From a virus, in IMG/VR virus record IMGVR_UViG_3300002933_000016, positions 1 through 51,594 of that record: 51,594 nt of DNA, one strand, 5' to 3'. Below are positions 47,096 to 51,594 of this stretch, piece by piece. Position numbers and translations under genes: made by a program. A model generated the notes under the pieces. That model saw nothing but the letters and a program-made list of their open reading frames with translations, was not told the DNA's origin and did no database searches. Each line of letters opens with the position of its first letter. The first letter of the stretch is position 1.

Positions 47096-48558
47096 TTTTT
47101 TTTTGAACCGAATAAAGATCTTTCCGGCAATACTGCAGCGAAATCACCGTCATCGATTGGTTTACCTGCAGCTGGTGTTGGAGCATCTTCGAAAAATTCT
47201 TTTACTAATCCATTTGCTTCAAAGAATTCATCAGTCAATCGTTTACCATTGGCAGTAAGAACATCAGAGAGTTGTTTGATATCTTCCATGCTCATTTGCT
47301 TTGCCTTATTAGCAACAAACTTTCCGCCTTCAGGAAGATTTTTATAAAACTTCTTTATCTTTTTGAGATACTCGTCATTCAAATAATTTTCTACGAACTC
47401 CGCAATATCTTCAATGATGGTTTCAAGCTTATCGGCATGCACATCGCCAAGCGCTCTGCTTCCTGATTTTGCTGTGGAGCTTGTAAGTGTTCCGCCCAGG
47501 ATCATTTCCCGGATCTCATTCTTTTTATCTTCATTGAAATCAAGATAAATGGAATGTGCTTTTGCTGCAGTGCCGGTCTTTTCAAATTCAATCTCTAAAG
47601 ACTTCTGAATATTTCCCTGAGGATCCAATGTATAAGGATAAACCAATCCTTTTGTCGGATCAGCTGTGGCCACTACATTTTCTGCCTGAATTTTGAAAGG
47701 ATTATAATCATTCCCTGCAGCATCTTTTTCATTGCTGTTTTGAGGATATCCAACAGTCATTAATGGAAACGCTAATCTTCTACCTGCAGCGATCCAGCTA
47801 TTATCATTCAGATTCATTTGGATGAACATTCTTGATATCGGTTGCATCCATCCGAGGAATGCTTCATATGCTGTTGATGGCTGAACAAACAATAAATTAT
47901 CATGCTCACTGAAATTCACACCATCATAAAATGAATAAGTGTTTTGTTTCAACAAACGATTGATAGGATCAATGTCCTGCATCGGATATTTATAAACCTT
48001 GCCATTAATCGGATCAAAGTTCAATCCCAAAAATCCCCAGAAATGAGCAAGTGCAATTTGTTTTCTTAAATCTTTGTGCCAGCTTTTATTACATAATTCT
48101 TCGGTCCAATCCATTAACTCATTTCCTTTTTCATCAACAAACAAATATGGTATTTTTCCGATCGGAGATTCTATTGCCCGGAATAAAGATTGTATAAACG
48201 GTGAAGATTCAAACACCCATGAAACGAGTGTTGCATAAGACATTGTATATCCCTGTTTGATAGCCTGATCACAAGCATATCGCCAGGTGCTTAAATTCCA
48301 TTCAACAAAATAATTAGAAGGAAATGTTTGAGAGATAACATTCAAGCCTGCACCTTTTGGAATCATGAAAGGATTCACTGCTGGTTGGGTACCGGTTGCA
48401 GGTTTTGATTTTTTATTACCATTGCCCCATCCGCCGCCATTACCTTTTCCATTATTTCCTATTCCCGGGATTGACAAAGGACCACCACCGGCAAGTTGGT
48501 GCTGTTCTCTTTTTGCTTGTATTGCAGGATCATTTAATCTGCGTTCTCTTCTGCTCAT
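47089..48558 (-). CDS. Portal protein, DUF935-like
   Basis: A 489-residue protein. The N-terminal 60 residues are Gly/Asn/Lys-rich and probably disordered. The body matches the Mu-type DUF935 portal: SYATLVSWVFESSPFIQSLF, HFWGFLGLNFDPINGKVYKY, ILGGTLTSSTAKSGSRALGD. The end is DFAAVLPERSLFGSKKKF. The portal forms the DNA channel and packaging vertex. The KKK codons lie in a run of ten A, one codon before TTC TAA. A -1 slip here would extend the product into the minor head protein. Confidence 0.88.
   Translation of the reverse strand: MSRRERRLNDPAIQAKREQHQLAGGGPLSIPGIGNNGKGNGGGWGNGNKKSKPATGTQPAVNPFMIPKGAGLNVISQTFPSNYFVEWNLSTWRYACDQAIKQGYTMSYATLVSWVFESSPFIQSLFRAIESPIGKIPYLFVDEKGNELMDWTEELCNKSWHKDLRKQIALAHFWGFLGLNFDPINGKVYKYPMQDIDPINRLLKQNTYSFYDGVNFSEHDNLLFVQPSTAYEAFLGWMQPISRMFIQMNLNDNSWIAAGRRLAFPLMTVGYPQNSNEKDAAGNDYNPFKIQAENVVATADPTKGLVYPYTLDPQGNIQKSLEIEFEKTGTAAKAHSIYLDFNEDKKNEIREMILGGTLTSSTAKSGSRALGDVHADKLETIIEDIAEFVENYLNDEYLKKIKKFYKNLPEGGKFVANKAKQMSMEDIKQLSDVLTANGKRLTDEFFEANGLVKEFFEDAPTPAAGKPIDDGDFAAVLPERSLFGSKKKF
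47092..47106 (-). other. Probable -1 slippage site joining portal and minor head frames
   Basis: On the minus strand the messenger reads TCA AAA AAA AAA TTC TAA in the portal frame; ten A stand in a row. In the -1 frame it reads AAA AAA AAA ATT CTA ATC GGT and continues 412 codons to the end of the minor head gene. A7 or longer runs support both ribosomal and polymerase slippage. A homopolymer read error that splits a true fusion gene would give the same picture. Confidence 0.65.
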
Positions 48559-48566
48559 GGTTGTGA

Positions 48567-48881
48567 TTATTGTAATACGCTTTCTTGAATAGATTCCTGT
48601 GTTCCTTCAATCATCACTTCTGATGCATATTTATTTACAGCATTCATTCCTCCATCAGCGTATAATTTTTTTAAATAGCGATAATGATTATAAGCAACCT
48701 GAACCGGCATTGCAATGATGTATTCTTTTGTAACATCGATTGGTTTTCCTTCAATTTCTTTATACTCTGTTTCATCCAAAACTTCTTGGCCAGTCATCAA
48801 ATGATTTTCATGGCTTTCAACAAACCAAATAGGTAATCTGTCTGCAATTGCACGAAGTTGTTTTTGAACAGCTTTATTCAT
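48567..48881 (-). CDS. Hypothetical head-region protein
   Basis: A 104-residue helical protein (MNKAVQKQLRAIADRLPIWF, then TKEYIIAMPVQVAYNHYRYL). It lies between the DUF1320-like adaptor and the portal and shares a base with the adaptor stop. The family is unknown; a packaging or connector role is likely from position. Confidence 0.65.
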   Translation of the reverse strand: MNKAVQKQLRAIADRLPIWFVESHENHLMTGQEVLDETEYKEIEGKPIDVTKEYIIAMPVQVAYNHYRYLKKLYADGGMNAVNKYASEVMIEGTQESIQESVLQ

Positions 48882-49561
48882 TATCCCAATGTTTTGAAAG
48901 ATTGTTCAACTAAAAATGATTCAGAAGAAACACAAATATTCACGCCTGGTAATGGTAAGTTTTGTTGGCCATTACGAAGATCTCTCAATGTTTGGTCCGC
49001 CCATTTAAACATCGCTGTCATCTGATCAGAAATATTTTCCATGTTGCCAAGGATGTTCCTGATCGCCAATAAAGAAATTATTTTAACTAAAAGATTGCTT
49101 CGTGTATCTGCACTCTGTCCACCAGTGAAGTTTATTTGTGGAACAGAAGTGTACAATGTTCCTCCGGTATTTACTACAATGGATCCAACAGTATTTCCAT
49201 TTAATACAGCTGTGGCCGTTGCACCACTTCCACCGCCACCAACGATACTGATCACCGGTGCTGCAGTAAAATTGTTTCCCGGTACCAAAATATTTATCGC
49301 TGTAATTATTTGTGATGTAACTATTGCAATTGCTGCAGCTGGCATGTTTCCTACCTTGGCCAATTCAGCACTTAGATCGTATCTATTTTTTAAACTTGCG
49401 ATCACTTCTGATTCAGCAATACTGCATCCGGATTGAATACAATTGCTGTTGACGTTGTACTGTTTGATAAGAAATTGAGGTGAGCACCATTGTAAAAGAT
49501 CATATGCTGACAGATAGCCGAAACTACCATAACTCAATACTTTTAATTGATCTGGTGTCAT
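48881..49561 (-). CDS. DUF1320-like head adaptor with Gly-rich insertion
   Basis: A 226-residue protein. The two halves of a DUF1320 (Mu gp36-like) protein are visible: AESEVIASLKNRYDLSAELA at residues 49-68 and LVKIISLLAIRNILGNMENI, MTAMFKWADQTLRDLRNGQQ at 158-200. Between them, about residues 72-148, is an inserted beta unit (VISIVGGGGSGATATAVLNG; NTGGTLYTSVPQINFTGG). The GSGATATA...PQINFTGG pattern is a common surface repeat in Bacteroidetes. Site E lies 9 bases upstream. Confidence 0.75.
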   Translation of the reverse strand: MTPDQLKVLSYGSFGYLSAYDLLQWCSPQFLIKQYNVNSNCIQSGCSIAESEVIASLKNRYDLSAELAKVGNMPAAAIAIVTSQIITAINILVPGNNFTAAPVISIVGGGGSGATATAVLNGNTVGSIVVNTGGTLYTSVPQINFTGGQSADTRSNLLVKIISLLAIRNILGNMENISDQMTAMFKWADQTLRDLRNGQQNLPLPGVNICVSSESFLVEQSFKTLG

Positions 49562-49569
49562 ATATTTTG

Positions 49570-49582
49570 CTAAATTCTTTAG
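49570..49582. promoter_or_regulatory. Palindromic operator-like site E
   Basis: CTAAATTCTTTAG has five perfect outer pairs around TTC. It lies between the terminator after the large terminase gene and the adaptor gene starting at 49561. A new transcript for head genes probably begins here. Confidence 0.58.
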
Positions 49583-49654
49583 CTAAAGTAAGAAATATTT
49601 ATTTATCTTCGAATTCATTTGTTTTTTTATCTTACTTGTTGCTATTGGATTTTT

Positions 49655-49682
49655 AAAAGCCTTTCTTCGCGGGAAGGCTTTT
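49655..49682. terminator. Bidirectional-type hairpin after terL
   Basis: AAAAGCCTT and AAGGCTTTT pair in 9 bp around a 10-base loop. It begins right after the stop of the large terminase gene. T-runs stand on both strands (four on minus, six on plus), so it can stop transcription of the terminase unit before site E. Confidence 0.7.
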
Positions 49683-51131
49683 TTATAGGGTAATGTTCCC
49701 GGTGCGACTAATTTGTGATATCCCTCCCGGAATAAGTTTTTTGTGACGATTGACGTACATCTGATATTCCTGATAGAATGCCTGCACCATGAAATCTTTT
49801 AAAGTATCTGTTAAGTGGCCATTCTTTTCCATTGTGATTCCTTCAATGGTTGGATGTGGAACACGAATTTTTAAAATGGTACCGTCTTTGTCTGTTTTGG
49901 TTTCAATATAATCGTTGATTGATTTTTTACAGGTTTCACCGATCACAATATCTATTCCCTTCACTTCTCCGGCAAATATTGCATTTACAAAATCTCCAAT
50001 CGATGAAACAGATGGAGCATAAGACAGGATCTTGTCTACTGTTTTAAATCCTGCATTCAGAATCGTTTCATTCACGATTTGAAAAAAGCTTCGTTTATTA
50101 TCATCGATATTATTCCTGTTTTTTGTGGACCGGTCACCATACAGAAATACCTTTTCATTATAGCCGATATCATTCAACCATTTCACAATTGATTTCCCTG
50201 CCCATGATGCAGTGTTGTAAGGATCTTCACAAGGGATTTCATGAACCTGTTTTACTTTCCAACCGGTATCGGTCCTGAATAACTGCCAGCAAGTAACTGC
50301 GATGTAAGGATAAACGTTGCTATCTAATGAAATATGAACTGTTGTTGATTCATCATAGGTAACAGCTTTTACATGCTGATCCAGTTCAAAGTTTCGTAAG
50401 AACTCTCCGCCGGTCTTTAACTGCACATCCCAATTGCCTTCAACGAAAACTTCATATTCATAATGATTCAGATTTTCTTTTAGCTGTGGAAGATAATCTG
50501 GCTGTTCTGCCAATAATGGAACGTTGTCATAGATCCTTGATTGTATATAATGCCAGGAAGGTTTTAATGTTTTGTTTTTCCATGGTGTATAAACCAAATC
50601 CTTGAACCATCCGAATGTCGGGTTACAGGTTGCAACGATCAATGGCTTTGGCTGTATTTTTAATCCTTTGATGATATAAGATCCGGCACGTTCAAAAGCT
50701 TTGAATAGTGTGGCCTGCTGACATTCGTTTATTTCTTCAAATCCAAAACCGTTCACTTCAAAACCTTTCCATCGGTCCAAGTCTTTATCTGTGTCATAGC
50801 TCTCCGGGAAGAAAATTATCTGTGAACCATTTTTAAAAGTGCAGATATGTTGGTCCATCGGATGCGACTTGATGAAGTTTGTCGGCTTTATTTTATTCCA
50901 TGATGGATAAAGATTCTTTTTGATCGTAGGAAGGTTTTTTCTCACTATCGCCCAGCGGGATCCGGGAAACACTTTGCAGAGTAAAATGAAAAGAGCAAGC
51001 AAAGCATATGTCTTGCCTCCTCTGATCGCTCCGCCAAATGTGATAAATGTATAATCTCCGGATAAGGCAGCATCTAAGAATTCCTGCTGCTTTTGAAATG
51101 GTTGGAATAATATTTCTTTTGCTTCTGCCAC
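49683..51131 (-). CDS. terL: Terminase large subunit
   Basis: A 482-residue packaging motor. Walker A is GAIRGGKT at residues 34-41. The hydrophobic strand with catalytic Glu is VNGFGFEEINE, and the coupling motif is IVATCNPTFGW. The nuclease domain shows VHISLDSNVYPY and KVFLYGDRSTKNRNNIDD with metal-binding Asp residues. All expected motifs are present and length is normal. The small subunit gene lies 2 bases upstream. Confidence 0.95.
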   Translation of the reverse strand: MAEAKEILFQPFQKQQEFLDAALSGDYTFITFGGAIRGGKTYALLALFILLCKVFPGSRWAIVRKNLPTIKKNLYPSWNKIKPTNFIKSHPMDQHICTFKNGSQIIFFPESYDTDKDLDRWKGFEVNGFGFEEINECQQATLFKAFERAGSYIIKGLKIQPKPLIVATCNPTFGWFKDLVYTPWKNKTLKPSWHYIQSRIYDNVPLLAEQPDYLPQLKENLNHYEYEVFVEGNWDVQLKTGGEFLRNFELDQHVKAVTYDESTTVHISLDSNVYPYIAVTCWQLFRTDTGWKVKQVHEIPCEDPYNTASWAGKSIVKWLNDIGYNEKVFLYGDRSTKNRNNIDDNKRSFFQIVNETILNAGFKTVDKILSYAPSVSSIGDFVNAIFAGEVKGIDIVIGETCKKSINDYIETKTDKDGTILKIRVPHPTIEGITMEKNGHLTDTLKDFMVQAFYQEYQMYVNRHKKLIPGGISQISRTGNITL

Positions 51132-51133
51132 AT

Positions 51134-51586
51134 TTAGAATTCTATCTCTTTACCATTGATGATGATTACTTGTTTTGGTGGTTCTGGCAGTGTATTGCCT
51201 TCGGCATCTGTCGGAGCAACTTTTATCGGTTTGCGCAATCCTTCCAACATAATGATTTCTTTATCCACGGCCACTAATGCTCTGATCCCGGACGGAGTTC
51301 CTTTATGTGCTTCCTTCAATGTTCGTTTGTATTGCTGCAGCTCGGCAATTTTCATTTTTCGTTTCTGTTCCAATTCCATTTCAGGAACTTCAGTCCACAA
51401 GTCACGGGCAGCTTTGAGCATCCGTTCTGCATGTCGTTGTTTATTTTTTTCTGAATTCGCGTTGGTCCATCCGTTCTGCAGTATCTGACGAATAATCAAT
51501 GAAGTTTGATGTCCCTCAATGATCCATCCCTGGATTTGATAGATACGGCGCATGTATTCGATCTTATCGGCTTGAATTTTAGCCAT
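51134..51586 (-). CDS. terS: Terminase small subunit
   Basis: A 150-residue protein. The first half holds an HTH-like helical region (GWIIEGHQTSLIIRQILQNG), the middle a coiled coil (ELEQKRKMKIAELQQYKRTL), and RALVAVDKEIIMLEGLRKP is typical of small terminases. The end is VIIINGKEIEF. It recognises the packaging site and recruits the large subunit. The first 23 codons lie in the duplicated terminal segment. Confidence 0.85.
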   Translation of the reverse strand: MAKIQADKIEYMRRIYQIQGWIIEGHQTSLIIRQILQNGWTNANSEKNKQRHAERMLKAARDLWTEVPEMELEQKRKMKIAELQQYKRTLKEAHKGTPSGIRALVAVDKEIIMLEGLRKPIKVAPTDAEGNTLPEPPKQVIIINGKEIEF

Positions 51587-51594
51587 TAGGATAG
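51517..51594. repeat. Terminal redundancy, right copy
   Basis: Exact duplicate of bases 1-78. The complete small terminase gene is read from this end. The gene upstream of it (63-302) is joined to it only when the molecule is closed at this overlap. Confidence 0.93.

Noticed and set aside
1-51594. CRISPR arrays, insertion sequences, rRNA
   Set aside because: I saw no regularly spaced repeats, no transposase-like protein and no rRNA-like segment on either strand.

Overview
This window is the complete genome of a temperate, contractile-tailed (myovirus-type) phage of a Bacteroidetes host. The first 78 bases are repeated exactly at the end (1-78 = 51517-51594), so the sequence is a circular or circularly permuted molecule of 51,516 unique bases, opened inside the small terminase gene. 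A Bacteroidetes host is inferred from several things. Signal peptides have the form MKK...SQ or MKK...AQ. Shine-Dalgarno sequences are scarce and A-rich leaders common. Promoter-like TAnnTTTG boxes occur. The protein families are also typical of prophages of this phylum (DUF4373-type replication protein, DUF6046-like baseplate protein). The candidate attP core looks like the 3' end of a tRNA-Ser gene.

Nearly all genes lie on the minus strand, so the genome is best read from right to left. From 51586 to about 45860 lie packaging and head-assembly genes: small and large terminase, a DUF1320-like adaptor, a DUF935-like portal, and a Mu-F-like minor head protein with a nuclease-like C-terminus. 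From 45856 to 40460 lie virion morphogenesis, small connectors, a fused prohead protease/scaffold/major capsid protein, and an exported protein. A lone plus-strand HTH gene (44134-44349) sits in this block. From 40409 to 30798 lie a DUF2586-like tail sheath, tail tube, frameshift-type tail chaperones, tape measure, hub, spike, wedge, J-like and I-like baseplate proteins. From 30757 to 25813 come three fibre-like proteins that carry Sec-type signal sequences. From 25798 to 22542 lies a lysis cassette: holin-type membrane proteins, a candidate single-chain spanin, a 28-residue membrane microprotein, a GH108 endolysin, a small lipoprotein and an exported endonuclease.

The plus-strand lysogeny block (20223-22481) encodes a Xre repressor, a zinc-ribbon membrane protein and a tyrosine integrase. 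Its attP candidate lies directly upstream of the integrase. Divergent from the repressor, the minus-strand early region starts with a Cro-position gene (20127). It runs through a cluster of very small genes around an initiator-type tRNA-Met and an intrinsic terminator, then into recombination and replication genes: RecT, a RecE-type nuclease, NinB-like, ParB-like, SNF2 helicase, DUF4373-type initiator, DnaC-like loader and a PD-(D/E)XK resolvase-like nuclease. The left end holds an ASCH-type protein, a lipoprotein, a ParB-like protein, a Mom-like DNA-modification protein and a tRNA-Gly-like gene before returning to the terminase.

The most unusual signals are these. (1) A ten-A run joins the portal to a minor head gene that has no normal start codon. 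(2) A 13-bp palindrome is repeated in front of five late or modification units, and one copy is next to the lone HTH gene. (3) Sec-targeted fibre proteins are encoded inside the virion operon. (4) A phage-encoded initiator tRNA retains the C1xA72 mismatch. (5) Two small genes are each broken by a TGA at a probable tryptophan position. (6) A 50-residue domain is shared by the sheath and a baseplate-distal protein.
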